Source: a virus
Length of the DNA: 46,911 nucleotides
Strand: one strand, 5' to 3'
IMG/VR virus record: IMGVR_UViG_3300025138_000074
Location: 1 to 46,911 of that record
Shown: one piece after another, positions 31,601 to 40,666 of the stretch
How the letters are laid out: each line of letters starts with the position of its first letter
Numbering within the stretch: the first letter of the stretch is position 1
Position numbers and translations under genes: made by a program
Notes under the pieces: generated by a model
What the model was told of the DNA's origin: nothing
Seen by the model: the letters and a program-made list of their open reading frames with translations, nothing else
Databases searched by the model: none

Positions 31601-31903
31601 TGGAATACTATTCATAGAAAAAGAAAAAATAATCAAGGTTGGGAAATACAAGGCTTCAGTTCTGCGTATGTTAATGCAACAGGTGTAGATTACAGATACA
31701 TTAACAACCATTATAATTTAGAACCTATATATTCAAAAATTAAATCATCTGTAAATAAAGAATTTTGGAATACAACTGATACAATTGTTTGGAAAAATGC
31801 TTACATTAGTCCAATAAATAACTATGATACACTAACTAATTTAAGTTATATTGATTCAGACAGTAGGAATCCTAATTTGTATAATAACTTGAGAAGAGAT
31901 TAA
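28628..31903 (+). CDS. gp7: Baseplate wedge protein gp7-like
   Basis: A 1091-residue protein in the gene 7 position (T4 gp7 1032 aa). The N-terminus (YPHISEQIPDFIRSNYELFE, then FLKVYFEYMEKQ) and LYLSKGTPDSFKSFFRLLYG match proteins of marine T4-like phages annotated as gp7 or as virion structural. Multiple beta units follow, with 13 Asp-Ser-Asp motifs. T4 gp7 forms the wedge core with gp6, gp10 and gp53. Assignment is based on synteny, length and N-terminal type. Confidence 0.8.
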   Translation: MSKRIYPHISEQIPDFIRSNYELFEKFLKVYFEYMEKQNDSDSSTDSTLYKKLTNPNDLIQGQQEYRDPDKTLEPFLEYFKRDILPISVTPQGADDRFIINKIRDLYLSKGTPDSFKSFFRLLYGKEIEILQPSEQILDASEGTYVSNDVLTFISNDSDGVLNTVDFNNSFIEQDDSEIANVVFGSKINKIGLNSVVTITTSAPFNKQPDSEIIIINRNDRNKYVTGRVLRQIKNLTIEDSEIGLYNVGDEITVKQNNNKFVVPVRTTTSGPVTSVIIKNRGIDYSVNDTIIFTSKGYGTGGSATITEVDSAGRILSIDNNNVRTGILRNGYLSNDFQNVNVPILQGGSYSQLPQVKIISGAGHGAEIVPFSNSIGRINDFNFFNKGFFDSEGHVIVTMPMNFNIHGETDLNEGQTVRIQKFEADSDGFLFDSDTFRFSIKFSNRNFDVTDSELVKVRIPYSFDFNTFQWIDSEFTFRHTDSDSLAHTLKDILDREIKQNSTYKFKVIDSDEKGNPDSETLRIFLQDPNLKGLDNFHFDILSRYEDSDKYRSIAFKKIKQTPFLGLNENVGRFKNTKFLGKVASISKDKNIVKIKETNIINSDDIFPFDSDLNNIEKDRYKILRLVPVDKETNNVTIDEQFKFKNVIANHQRGKASVVFEGSGQTSKQFLDEKGFLNSLSGGVLRDNFFFDVYSYVIKSNLSISDWREYVKNTLHPAGMNMLSALNVNSDVNSVTKKSAKVENISESFKITFDRSLDHSLNAAENVGAINAATSIYSTNAFNYYNATFENGTSITADNTSLNLEEGEEAEFGNSFWDYEPIGFIDPKSTQVLDSDNSEFISERNYIHSTYDIKSKDSDYSNEFYKYKNLNRYPDQYNIVIGKTQFKAGTNIFMTFNSEKQNTINFIRFDYTKDSDNSYVNDSEESSIFKGIVYKKLKDTDSDFVKQQLTKRNYEYLIEHQNDLNNASKMDDSFSYAVNGTTFFNLEAFEQKWNTIHRKRKNNQGWEIQGFSSAYVNATGVDYRYINNHYNLEPIYSKIKSSVNKEFWNTTDTIVWKNAYISPINNYDTLTNLSYIDSDSRNPNLYNNLRRD

Positions 31904-33369
31904 TGACAGCTAAAATAACAAATAATTTCAATGCTTTTGTAGCTAAAGCTGTGAGAGATAATTTAAAAGATATAAACAACCTAGATGCTTATTATGCATT
32001 TGTTAGTTTTAATAATGATTCTGATCTTCAAAGATATACAGATTCTGATGGAATAGATGGTGATGCTGAATTTACTGGTGGAATAAATCCAACATTTAAT
32101 TCAGATGATAAAAGTTATTACATGCAACATGCTATATCAGCTCACAAGCTTCAAAAAGGTAATATAACAAGAGTTGTTCCTAGAGTTAATTGGATTACAG
32201 GAACAAACTATTTAGTTAACAATTATGTAATGGTTACATCTGTTATTAGAGGTATTACTAATCTTAATGTTTATAAAGTATTACATGCTCCTAAGTCTCC
32301 AAGTTTAACATCGCCTTCAGGCGATCAATCAACGCCTATAACTACATCAGACAAATACGTCTGGCAATATATGTATACAATTAATTCTTCAGATAGTTTG
32401 AGATTTATAACAGAATCATTTATTCCTATACCAGAAAGAATTGAAGATAACGAGATAGAAAATTTAAATGTAGGTACGTCTAAATATAAACAATTCCAAG
32501 TACAAAGAGATTCATCTGTTGGATCAATTTACAATGTATCAATTAACGACAGTGACTGGGAAGTATGGGCTAGAAATAGTTACGGTTCATTTTCACTTAT
32601 TCCTACTAGTATCAGTTTAACAGCTCAAAATTCTACATCTAATATTCCCTCAAAAATATTTTCAGGTTCAATAGAAAAACATGATAGTGAATTTTCATTT
32701 AGTTTAATTAATTATGGAGAAGGTTACAGCGAAGGTACTATTGTTAAGATTGGTTCAAATACACCAGCTGGATTATCTACAGATGTTTCCCCTGGCTTAG
32801 GTCATGGAACTAATGCACCATTAGAATTAAATTCAAATTCTGTAATGATTAATATAAGAAATGTTCCAGATGAAGACGTTGTTAAATTTTCAAGAAACGA
32901 TTTTAGAATGGTTTCGTTGTTAAGAAATCCAATTGACAATTCAACAAATAAAATTGCTAAGAATGATTTTTATGTAGCTTGTAAATCATTTATTGGAAGT
33001 GATTCAGATGGAGGCAATACAACATTTAATATAGGAGATATTGTTTCAACAGCAGACATTGTTGGAAATAATTACGATAGTACTACAGCAAAAGTTGGTA
33101 GAATTGTAGCTGTAGATGTATCTAAAAAAGAATACTTCTATGTAAATTTAGGTAAAGTAAAAGATAAAGATACATTTGTAGTAGATGATAATGTAAAAAT
33201 TGTTACTACTTCCGGAACAGTTTCTGGTAATCCTTTGACTATATCTAAAATTAATAACAGACAAATTTTATACAATTCAGGTGATATTTTGCTTACGGAC
33301 ATTAAAAGTTCAAAAATAAGAAGAGCAAAAGATCAGATTGAATCGTTTAATTTTATCTTAACTTTGTGA
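31903..33369 (+). CDS. gp8: Baseplate wedge protein gp8
   Basis: A 488-residue protein (T4 gp8 334 aa). The N-terminal domain has AYYAFVSFNND, an acidic insertion, then AHKLQKGNITRVVPRVNWITGTNY, and further on KYVWQYMYTINSSDSLRFITESFIPIP, typical of gp8. A beta-rich C-terminal extension of about 150 residues is additional to T4. Four DSD motifs occur in loops. Start by TAATG coupling to gene 7. Confidence 0.88.
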   Translation: MTAKITNNFNAFVAKAVRDNLKDINNLDAYYAFVSFNNDSDLQRYTDSDGIDGDAEFTGGINPTFNSDDKSYYMQHAISAHKLQKGNITRVVPRVNWITGTNYLVNNYVMVTSVIRGITNLNVYKVLHAPKSPSLTSPSGDQSTPITTSDKYVWQYMYTINSSDSLRFITESFIPIPERIEDNEIENLNVGTSKYKQFQVQRDSSVGSIYNVSINDSDWEVWARNSYGSFSLIPTSISLTAQNSTSNIPSKIFSGSIEKHDSEFSFSLINYGEGYSEGTIVKIGSNTPAGLSTDVSPGLGHGTNAPLELNSNSVMINIRNVPDEDVVKFSRNDFRMVSLLRNPIDNSTNKIAKNDFYVACKSFIGSDSDGGNTTFNIGDIVSTADIVGNNYDSTTAKVGRIVAVDVSKKEYFYVNLGKVKDKDTFVVDDNVKIVTTSGTVSGNPLTISKINNRQILYNSGDILLTDIKSSKIRRAKDQIESFNFILTL

Positions 33370-33377
33370 TATAAATA
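33370..33377 (+). promoter_or_regulatory. Late promoter (TATAAATA) 4 nt before the DUF4815 gene
   Basis: Exact TATAAATA, then GAAC, then ATG at 33382. The ATAAATARAAC-ATG block is repeated before genes at 26401 and 42546. Confidence 0.83.
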
Positions 33378-33381
33378 GAAC

Positions 33382-36300
33382 ATGGCAAATATTGATTTAA
33401 ACATTTCACCTTACTTTGATGACTTTGATGAAAATAAAGATTTTTTAAGAGTATTATTTAGACCTGGCTTTCCAGTACAAGCTAGAGAATTAACTACAGC
33501 ATCATCTATTTTACAAGAACAAATAAAAAGAACTGGGGACTTCTTGTTAAAAGATGGTTCAAGAGTTACTGGAGCTAAAATACAATTTGATAAAAAAGCT
33601 AAAAGAATTGATTTAACAGGTTCTGCGAATACTTCTTTTCCAGCTTCTACAGCTAGAGCTAGTTCTATTTTATCAAATATACAAGATTTAGAAAATTTAG
33701 TTATTTCTAATACTGAAGGAACAGTTAAAGCTGTTGTTATGTCTAGTCCAACTGGAACTAATAAAATAACTTCTGTAGGTAATTTGTATGTAAAATATAT
33801 TACATCAACAGAGTTTGATTTGTCAGGTGGATACATTTATGCTACATTAGCAGATAATCCACAATTAACAGCAGAGTTATATAATACCTTTTCAACTACT
33901 AGTGTTTGTTCACTTGCACATATAGAAGAAGGTGTGTATTATGTTCAAGGTTTTTTTACTAGAGTAAAACAACAAACAGTTGTAGTTGATAATAATTCAA
34001 AAAATCCAAATGTAAAATTAGGTTTTACAGTTTCAGAGACATTAGTAACACCAAATACAGATACAAGTTTATTTGATAACGCAAGAGGTTCTTCAAATGA
34101 AGGAGCTCCTGGTGCTCATAGATTACAACAAACATTAGCTTTTGGTATAAGATCTTTATCAGCAGACACTGATCCTAACTTCTTTGAAGTAATGAATATA
34201 CAAGATGGTATTTCAATTCAACAAACATCTACAACAGATAATATAGGCGGAGGTATTTCTAAAGCTTTCAGTGATAGAATATACGAGACTTTAGGAAGCT
34301 ATCAAATTTCACCTACAAATTTAACTTACAATTATACAGACAGTGACTCAACTTTTGCATACACCTTTGATAGAATTAAAGCATATGTGAACGGTGATAG
34401 ATTTCAAAGTAAAGGTAAAACATCTATAGTTGCACCTAAGCCCGAGTCTACTCTTAGAGTTAATAGCGAAACTGTTGACATAACAGGTGTACCATTTATA
34501 AACATTAATATAGAAACAAATAGTGCACTTCCAGGTTTTGTATCTGCTACATCAAACAATCCACATTTACATACTAACAGATTATTACTTCAAGATTCAG
34601 ATAATAAAACATATGGTTATGCTCGAGCTTACAGTTTAGTAAACGTATCAACTAACGATATAAGACTTTACTTATACGACGTTAAGTTCTTTCAGAAACT
34701 TAGATTGCAAGGTACCCCTCACGTTTTAGGTATTGGATATGATATTAAAACTATTAACGACACTTCTGCATATTACACAGAGTTAGAAAATACTGGATCT
34801 GCAGATACTAATTGGGTAGGTGATTCAGATATTTTATTAATAGATCATAATAAAAATTTTAGAGTTGGTCAAACTATATCTTCATCTGTAGATAAAAGTT
34901 TAAAGAAAGTAATTGATTCTGTAGAAAGTTATAGTTGGAACAACATTACTAATATAGCAGGTAAGGCTGGAACTTTTTATGCTAAGATAAAAAGCAATTC
35001 TAAAATACAAAATAATAAAAGTCAACTTTTAGGTATAGTACCTGGGATTGTTAGAACAGCTAGAGATGATTCTAAAGTCTTTGATAATGACTTTGAAGTA
35101 CTAATTCCTAATCCTCCTGTAATAGCTGGAACAGGTGGAAATATTTCTATAACTCCAAAAACTACTGATAGTTTTTTATCTACAGCTACAGCAAATGGTG
35201 ATTATGTTAGAACAAGAATTGACGATGGAAATGAAATAACAAAAAAATTAAAATATGCTTATGTCAAGATAAGAAACGGTACAAGTAGATCTACCTCTAT
35301 AAATTATGGATGGACTACCAACGACAGAGAAATGACTTTAATATATTCTGATATACATAAAGTTCAAGGTTTATCACAGGGAACAGTTGATAATCAATTT
35401 TCACATTTTGATCAAATTAATATTAACATAGCAGGTGGAGGAATTATTCCTCAAGGATCATTAATCATTGGAGCTGTTTCTAGAACTTATGCTCTAGTTG
35501 CATTGTCTAATACTTCTTTAAATGAAACTGAGCTAACTAATTCAAATGGTTATCATACTACAAGAACAGGAACTGGTTCAACTACTGTAATAGAAATAAT
35601 AAAAAGAGATAACAATAAATCTTTTATTAATAACGAAAAAATATTAATAGTAGTCCCTAACGACAAAGATACATTTACTAATACTGTAACATTTGAGTCT
35701 AATAGAGCAAAGGTTGCAACTAATATAACTGAAACATTTGGAAATAGAGTTGAACAGAATTATTTTGTAGACGATGGACAAAAAAATCACATATATGAAA
35801 CAGGTAAATTAATAAGGAAAAAGTTAATTCAAGCACCATCTAAAGGGGACTTAACTATATTCTTTTCTTATTACGAAGATCAAGATGCAACAAATAAATT
35901 TTATTACAACGCAGACACTTATTTGAATAGTGGTTTTGGTAAATCTAACCCAGTTTTTAATAACAGAATAATTAAAATAAAAGGTAATGAAGTTATTAAT
36001 GGAATTAGTAGAAAAAATTTAGTTGATTTTAGAAAAAAACTTCAGTCAAATACTAACACTGGTCTTAATTCTTTTCACTTTAATCATAAAGTTTTCGAAA
36101 ATAGACCTAGTATTATTCCAGGCGTGGGTAATAGTTTTGATAGTAAATCTAAATTTACATTTACATTTGAAGAATATCTAAGTAGATATGATGTATTATA
36201 TATCAATTCAGGTGCTAATAAACAAATTTCAAGATTAGCAGGTTTACCTGCTAGAGATCCACAAGTTCCTAAATTTACTAATTCGATGGGAATGAAATTA

Positions 36301-37932
36301 GCAACTGTAAAAGTTCCTGGAGCATTTAAAGTTTTTAGTGAATTGAGTAAAGTTATAGAAAATAATAGAAACTTTACAATGAAAGATATACAAGGTATTG
36401 AAAATAGATTAAAAAATCTAGAAAATATAGTTTCATTATCAATTTTAGAAACACAAGCGCTAGCTGAAGATGTAAGCGATAGAACTAAATTAGGATTTAT
36501 TGTTGATGATTTTTCTGTATCAACTGATAATGTTATACAAGATTATAAATTATCAACTGCTACTGCTTCGTTAAAAGATAAAACATTGAGACCAGTTTCA
36601 GTATCAACTACCGTTGATATGGAACTTTTAGATAGTACTGATTTAGGATTAAAAAGAAGTGGTATAGATCCTTTTTATTTTAAACAAGGTTTTATAACTA
36701 AATCGTATACACAATTTCCTAATGTAGATAATAAAGACAACGAATATGTTTCACAGTTACAAGCTTCTTCATCAATAAAAGTAAATCCATACTCAACTAG
36801 TACTTATACAGGATATATAACTTTAGATCCTCCAAGAGATACAGTAAAAATAAAAGCTAGTAGACAGATTAAAAAGTATACTATTGACAGAGAAGGTCTT
36901 ATTAATGATTCCGATGTTACCTTACAAGAATTTGAAAAACACGTTAAAGCTATTCCAATGTCTGATAGATGGGCAGGAGATTGGGAAGACTTAGGAGCTG
37001 TATCAACTATATCTTCTGTAAAAGGTAATTTTTCAGTATCGATGGACACACAGCCACAAATAAAAAATACTTTTCAGAAACAATTAGTAACAAGAGATAA
37101 AGCTAACCAATTTGATAGAGAAGATACATTTATTGATATAAATGCATTTATACCATCAAGAGAAATTATTTTTAATGCTGAAGGTTTAAAACCTAATACT
37201 GTTATGACTGCAATGTTTGATCATAGAGATGTAACTAATAATTGTATACAAGCAGATGATACGTCTGGTGCTTTAACATTTAGTAGTAGTACTAATGGTG
37301 TTCTTAAAACTGATGGGTTTGGTCTATTAAGAGGTAAATTTACAATACCTGCAAATATTTATAAGACAGGAAATCATATATTCACTCTCAAAGATGTTAC
37401 AGCTCTTTCGACAGCTCAAGCAAAATACACTGCTGGTTCTTCTTACGATATAGGCAATTTGTCTAAATTTAGAACAGATGGTATAGAAGATGTTTTAGTT
37501 ACTACAGAAACAAGATTGAAAACTTTTAATAAAGTGTCTAAGTATTTAGGAAGAGTTATTGCTACTGATACAAGTGAAAATACTTACGAAGGTGATACAA
37601 CAAACAGAGGTGTAACTCAGACTTCAAATATTATGGATGATATTCACGCAGCTAATAATATAGCAGATCCTTTCGAGCCTGCTTCTAATGGAACATTAGA
37701 TTATTCAGATTTTTCTTCATTTGGAGATCCTACAGCTGGTATTGATGGACACGTACAAGATCTTCATACAGCACATGTTAATAGTATGTATTCTAATGAT
37801 GGTGATAATTCTAATCATGGTCCTACTAGCAATCCTAGTAGTACTGATATGAGTTACAGTGATTTTGGTGATGGAGGTCATGGAGGAAACAATAGTTCAG
37901 ATGATAATGGTATGGGAGGAGAGGACGTATGA
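33382..37932 (+). CDS. DUF4815-type large fibre/baseplate protein, N-terminal part
   Basis: A 1516-residue protein. The N-terminus PYFDDFDENKDFLRVLFRPG, then VQARELTTASSILQEQIKR and a GSRVTGAK turn is the DUF4815 signature of marine T4-like phages, where it is a tail-fibre or baseplate-periphery protein. Around 1210-1330 are MSDRWAGDWEDLG and FGLLRGKFTIPANIYKTGNHIFTLKD, also typical. The last 100 residues are low complexity with repeated YSDF/SFGD and His/Gly/Asn/Asp. The module that normally ends the protein is encoded by the next gene, which overlaps it by ATGA. Confidence 0.83.
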   Translation: MANIDLNISPYFDDFDENKDFLRVLFRPGFPVQARELTTASSILQEQIKRTGDFLLKDGSRVTGAKIQFDKKAKRIDLTGSANTSFPASTARASSILSNIQDLENLVISNTEGTVKAVVMSSPTGTNKITSVGNLYVKYITSTEFDLSGGYIYATLADNPQLTAELYNTFSTTSVCSLAHIEEGVYYVQGFFTRVKQQTVVVDNNSKNPNVKLGFTVSETLVTPNTDTSLFDNARGSSNEGAPGAHRLQQTLAFGIRSLSADTDPNFFEVMNIQDGISIQQTSTTDNIGGGISKAFSDRIYETLGSYQISPTNLTYNYTDSDSTFAYTFDRIKAYVNGDRFQSKGKTSIVAPKPESTLRVNSETVDITGVPFININIETNSALPGFVSATSNNPHLHTNRLLLQDSDNKTYGYARAYSLVNVSTNDIRLYLYDVKFFQKLRLQGTPHVLGIGYDIKTINDTSAYYTELENTGSADTNWVGDSDILLIDHNKNFRVGQTISSSVDKSLKKVIDSVESYSWNNITNIAGKAGTFYAKIKSNSKIQNNKSQLLGIVPGIVRTARDDSKVFDNDFEVLIPNPPVIAGTGGNISITPKTTDSFLSTATANGDYVRTRIDDGNEITKKLKYAYVKIRNGTSRSTSINYGWTTNDREMTLIYSDIHKVQGLSQGTVDNQFSHFDQININIAGGGIIPQGSLIIGAVSRTYALVALSNTSLNETELTNSNGYHTTRTGTGSTTVIEIIKRDNNKSFINNEKILIVVPNDKDTFTNTVTFESNRAKVATNITETFGNRVEQNYFVDDGQKNHIYETGKLIRKKLIQAPSKGDLTIFFSYYEDQDATNKFYYNADTYLNSGFGKSNPVFNNRIIKIKGNEVINGISRKNLVDFRKKLQSNTNTGLNSFHFNHKVFENRPSIIPGVGNSFDSKSKFTFTFEEYLSRYDVLYINSGANKQISRLAGLPARDPQVPKFTNSMGMKLATVKVPGAFKVFSELSKVIENNRNFTMKDIQGIENRLKNLENIVSLSILETQALAEDVSDRTKLGFIVDDFSVSTDNVIQDYKLSTATASLKDKTLRPVSVSTTVDMELLDSTDLGLKRSGIDPFYFKQGFITKSYTQFPNVDNKDNEYVSQLQASSSIKVNPYSTSTYTGYITLDPPRDTVKIKASRQIKKYTIDREGLINDSDVTLQEFEKHVKAIPMSDRWAGDWEDLGAVSTISSVKGNFSVSMDTQPQIKNTFQKQLVTRDKANQFDREDTFIDINAFIPSREIIFNAEGLKPNTVMTAMFDHRDVTNNCIQADDTSGALTFSSSTNGVLKTDGFGLLRGKFTIPANIYKTGNHIFTLKDVTALSTAQAKYTAGSSYDIGNLSKFRTDGIEDVLVTTETRLKTFNKVSKYLGRVIATDTSENTYEGDTTNRGVTQTSNIMDDIHAANNIADPFEPASNGTLDYSDFSSFGDPTAGIDGHVQDLHTAHVNSMYSNDGDNSNHGPTSNPSSTDMSYSDFGDGGHGGNNSSDDNGMGGEDV

Positions 37933-39776
37933 TAGGTAGTATAGCGCAAACTTTTACTTTACCAGGTGTATTTGCACAATCGTTAGGTTACGACGCTGAT
38001 GGTATTCCTTTTAATAAAACAACTTCTAATGATGATAATTCTCTAGCAGTTAGAGATGCATGTTTTGTAACATCTGTAGATATATTTTTTGACTATGTAG
38101 ATTTAAATAGCAATCAAAATTATGTTAGAGTAGAATTAAGAGACACGAGACCTGATGGAACACCTGGAAGTGTAGTGGTAGGTTATGCTTCTAAATTTTT
38201 AACAGACAGTGATGGTTCAGCTATTGGAAGAGCAACTGCAACTACAGTATCAAATTTTAGATTCAATTCACCAGTTTACTTATCAGCTAGTAAAATTTAT
38301 TCTTTAGTAGTTAAAACTAGATCACCTCTCACAAGTATATATGTATCTGAATTAGGTAAAACTGATATTACATCAGGTAAAGGTGGTTTAATAAACAGAC
38401 CTCCAGTTATAGGACAAGCAGGGGGAACACTTTATACATCTGATAATGGTTTTACTTATATACCTATTCCAACTAAAGATATGAAATTTAGATTGTACAA
38501 AGCTAAGTTCGATACAACAACTAATGAAATAAATCTAAGATCTAAACTTTCAAAATTAGCAGTTAATATAGGCAAGCTAAACGATGGTATTCCTTTGAGA
38601 ACTTTCAATCATTCACCATACGTTTTAGTGAAACACATGAATCATGGAATGTATGGAGCAAATCAAAAAGTTGTAATATCAGGTGTAGTTGGATCTAATG
38701 GTACAAGTTTGTTAGGAGGTATTCCTATCGATCAACTTAATACTCAAAAAGATGCAGCAGCTGAAGGTTTTGTAAAATCACACGATGTACTTTATCCTTT
38801 TCAAAATGGATATTTTATAAAAGTTACACAAAACGCATCTTCAAATGAAGATGGAGGTGGCTTAAATGTACTTGCAACTTCTAATTTACAATACAGTAAT
38901 TTATACTCAAATCTTAATGCAGTCAATAATGAATTTACAAGAATTGATACTAAAATAAAAACTACTTCAGGTACTACATTAGATAATAATATTATTAATA
39001 AATTAAAAGTTTTAGATACTACACACATAGATTATAGAAATACTGGTACTAAAGATGATAATTTTAATCATATTGAACCAGATAAAAATATTTATTTTAA
39101 TAAACCAAAATCTATTTTATCATCTGTTAATTCTACATCAAGTACATTAGATATGAATATTATTATGAATACTGCTAATGAAAATTTTTCTCCTGTTATA
39201 CCTATTGAATCAAATGAGTTCAATATAATAAACAGAGTTAAATTGTTAAGAAATAAAGTAGGTCAAAGTCCTGATGATTCTGATTTAGATAATAACTACT
39301 TAACTTTTCAAAATTCAAGAGCCAACGATAGCGATTTATTAGGCGAAGGTGACTCAGACGATGTTAACAAACAAGAAAAAGTTGCCTCTTATTATTCTTC
39401 ATTGTATGCTAGCAAAGTAGATCATTCAGACTATGTAACTAAATTGGTTAGTTTAGAGACACCAGCAGATACTATTATCATAAAATTTTCAGCTGATATG
39501 AATCCTTCTAATGAAATTGATATATCTTTTAAAGTTATGAGGTTAGGAGACACAAAAAATATTAATGATCAGGATTTCGAAAATTTTAAGCTTAATCAAT
39601 TTATTAATGAAACAAATTTTGGACAATTTAATTCATCTGAAGACTTTAAAGAATATACTGCTGAACATAAAGTAGGTGAAGATTTTACAGATTTCATTAT
39701 AAGAATAAGAATGAAAACAAAAAATGAATCTTATGTTCCTAGAATAAAAAATTTGAGGATTATAGCTGTTGCATAA
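37929..39776 (+). CDS. DUF4815-type C-terminal module as a separate protein
   Basis: A 615-residue protein whose first 150 residues (SIAQTFTLPG, ACFVTSVDIFFDYVDLN, VRVELRDTRPDGTPGS, RFNSPVYLSASKIYSLVVKT, IYVSELGKTDI) match, from memory, the sandwich domain found at the end of single-chain DUF4815 proteins (DPLAQTF...FVTSVDLFF...PVYL...YAlVL). The remainder is a polar beta/coil region with four DSD motifs. The ATGA overlap with the previous gene suggests stoichiometric co-synthesis of a split protein. Structural role in fibre attachment inferred. Confidence 0.72.
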   Translation: MIGSIAQTFTLPGVFAQSLGYDADGIPFNKTTSNDDNSLAVRDACFVTSVDIFFDYVDLNSNQNYVRVELRDTRPDGTPGSVVVGYASKFLTDSDGSAIGRATATTVSNFRFNSPVYLSASKIYSLVVKTRSPLTSIYVSELGKTDITSGKGGLINRPPVIGQAGGTLYTSDNGFTYIPIPTKDMKFRLYKAKFDTTTNEINLRSKLSKLAVNIGKLNDGIPLRTFNHSPYVLVKHMNHGMYGANQKVVISGVVGSNGTSLLGGIPIDQLNTQKDAAAEGFVKSHDVLYPFQNGYFIKVTQNASSNEDGGGLNVLATSNLQYSNLYSNLNAVNNEFTRIDTKIKTTSGTTLDNNIINKLKVLDTTHIDYRNTGTKDDNFNHIEPDKNIYFNKPKSILSSVNSTSSTLDMNIIMNTANENFSPVIPIESNEFNIINRVKLLRNKVGQSPDDSDLDNNYLTFQNSRANDSDLLGEGDSDDVNKQEKVASYYSSLYASKVDHSDYVTKLVSLETPADTIIIKFSADMNPSNEIDISFKVMRLGDTKNINDQDFENFKLNQFINETNFGQFNSSEDFKEYTAEHKVGEDFTDFIIRIRMKTKNESYVPRIKNLRIIAVA

Positions 39777-39936
39777 AAGTCTTAAACGTGTAAACGGAGC
39801 TATAATTAACACTGATCCTTCTCTTAGAAATAAAATACAAACGAGAAAACAAAAAGAAAAAAGATTAGATATCATGGAAGATAAGTTAAATAAAATAGAA
39901 ACATTATTAACAAGATTGTTGGAAAAAAATGGCTAA
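39769..39936 (+). CDS. 55-residue coiled-coil protein with TTG start
   Basis: A small gene found between two virion genes. The frame TTG (39769) to TAA (39934-39936) encodes LHKSLKRVNGAIINTDPSLR, a lysine-rich linker and a heptad region (LDIMEDKLNKIETLLTRLL). From memory, a small protein with a KRVNGA-x-NTD start and a coiled-coil end is conserved at this place in T4-like marine phages. GAGG lies 10 nt before the TTG. It overlaps the previous gene by 8 and the next by 8 bases. Function unknown. Confidence 0.7.
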   Translation: MHKSLKRVNGAIINTDPSLRNKIQTRKQKEKRLDIMEDKLNKIETLLTRLLEKNG

Positions 39937-40666
39937 TACCTTACTATCAGATTATTTAACTAAAACAGGTGCAATTAATAGACCTTCTATAATAGATCCT
40001 GCAAATAGCAATGCTGTAGTTTCTGAAAATGACTATACAGTTAATAATAACACAAGAGTTAATATAGGATCTTCACCAAACGCTAACGATGGGGATCCAT
40101 TAAGAACTGCTTTTCAAAAATTAAACAATTTTATTGAAGCTGTATATAGAGTAAACGCAAATGTAAACACTGATATATCAACTTTGAGTTCAGCTGGAAC
40201 GTTTTTAGGAGCTAAAAATTATATAGAAATTACAGGTTTGTCACCTAATAATAACGATACAATTGTTCTTGATGAACCTATTACAACAACAAACCCTGAC
40301 TTGACACCAGTCTATACAACATTTATAACTATTGAAAGTTTTACTTTAGCTAATGGTCTTTATACTATAGCAGGTGGATCATTTTTAAAATACAATAGTA
40401 CTAAATCTAAATTTGAATTAGATCACAACAATGGTGGAAACAATGTTACTTTTGACTTTGATGGTGCAGTTGCAAGACTAGCACAAGGATTAGCTAGTAG
40501 TACTTTAACTAGTTTAGAGCAGCAACAATTGTATGCTGAATATCAAAAATTAAATCAAGGTGCTGCTAACAGTAAAAGAATTCAAGCAACTACAGTAGAA
40601 GATGCAATTACTGAGTTGACTGTAAAATCAAGTACATCGGGAAGAGATGCAGGATACTATGCATAA
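39929..40666 (+). CDS. Fibre-type virion protein (NIG-DPLRTAF module)
   Basis: A 245-residue protein. VNIGSSPNANDGDPLRTAFQ followed by KLNNFIEAVY is the attachment-like module seen near the N-terminus of many marine phage fibre and baseplate proteins; the C-terminus has ATTVEDAITELTVKSS. The middle is beta-rich. It has no DSD motif, unlike most neighbours. It is TAATG-linked to the neck protein gene; position recalls whisker/fibritin or gene 13 in T4, but neither is shown by sequence. Confidence 0.7.
   Translation: MANTLLSDYLTKTGAINRPSIIDPANSNAVVSENDYTVNNNTRVNIGSSPNANDGDPLRTAFQKLNNFIEAVYRVNANVNTDISTLSSAGTFLGAKNYIEITGLSPNNNDTIVLDEPITTTNPDLTPVYTTFITIESFTLANGLYTIAGGSFLKYNSTKSKFELDHNNGGNNVTFDFDGAVARLAQGLASSTLTSLEQQQLYAEYQKLNQGAANSKRIQATTVEDAITELTVKSSTSGRDAGYYA

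Noticed and set aside
39929-40666. Assignment as T4 gp13
   Set aside because: Position before gene 14 would fit, but the sequence has a fibre attachment module and no gp13-type segments.
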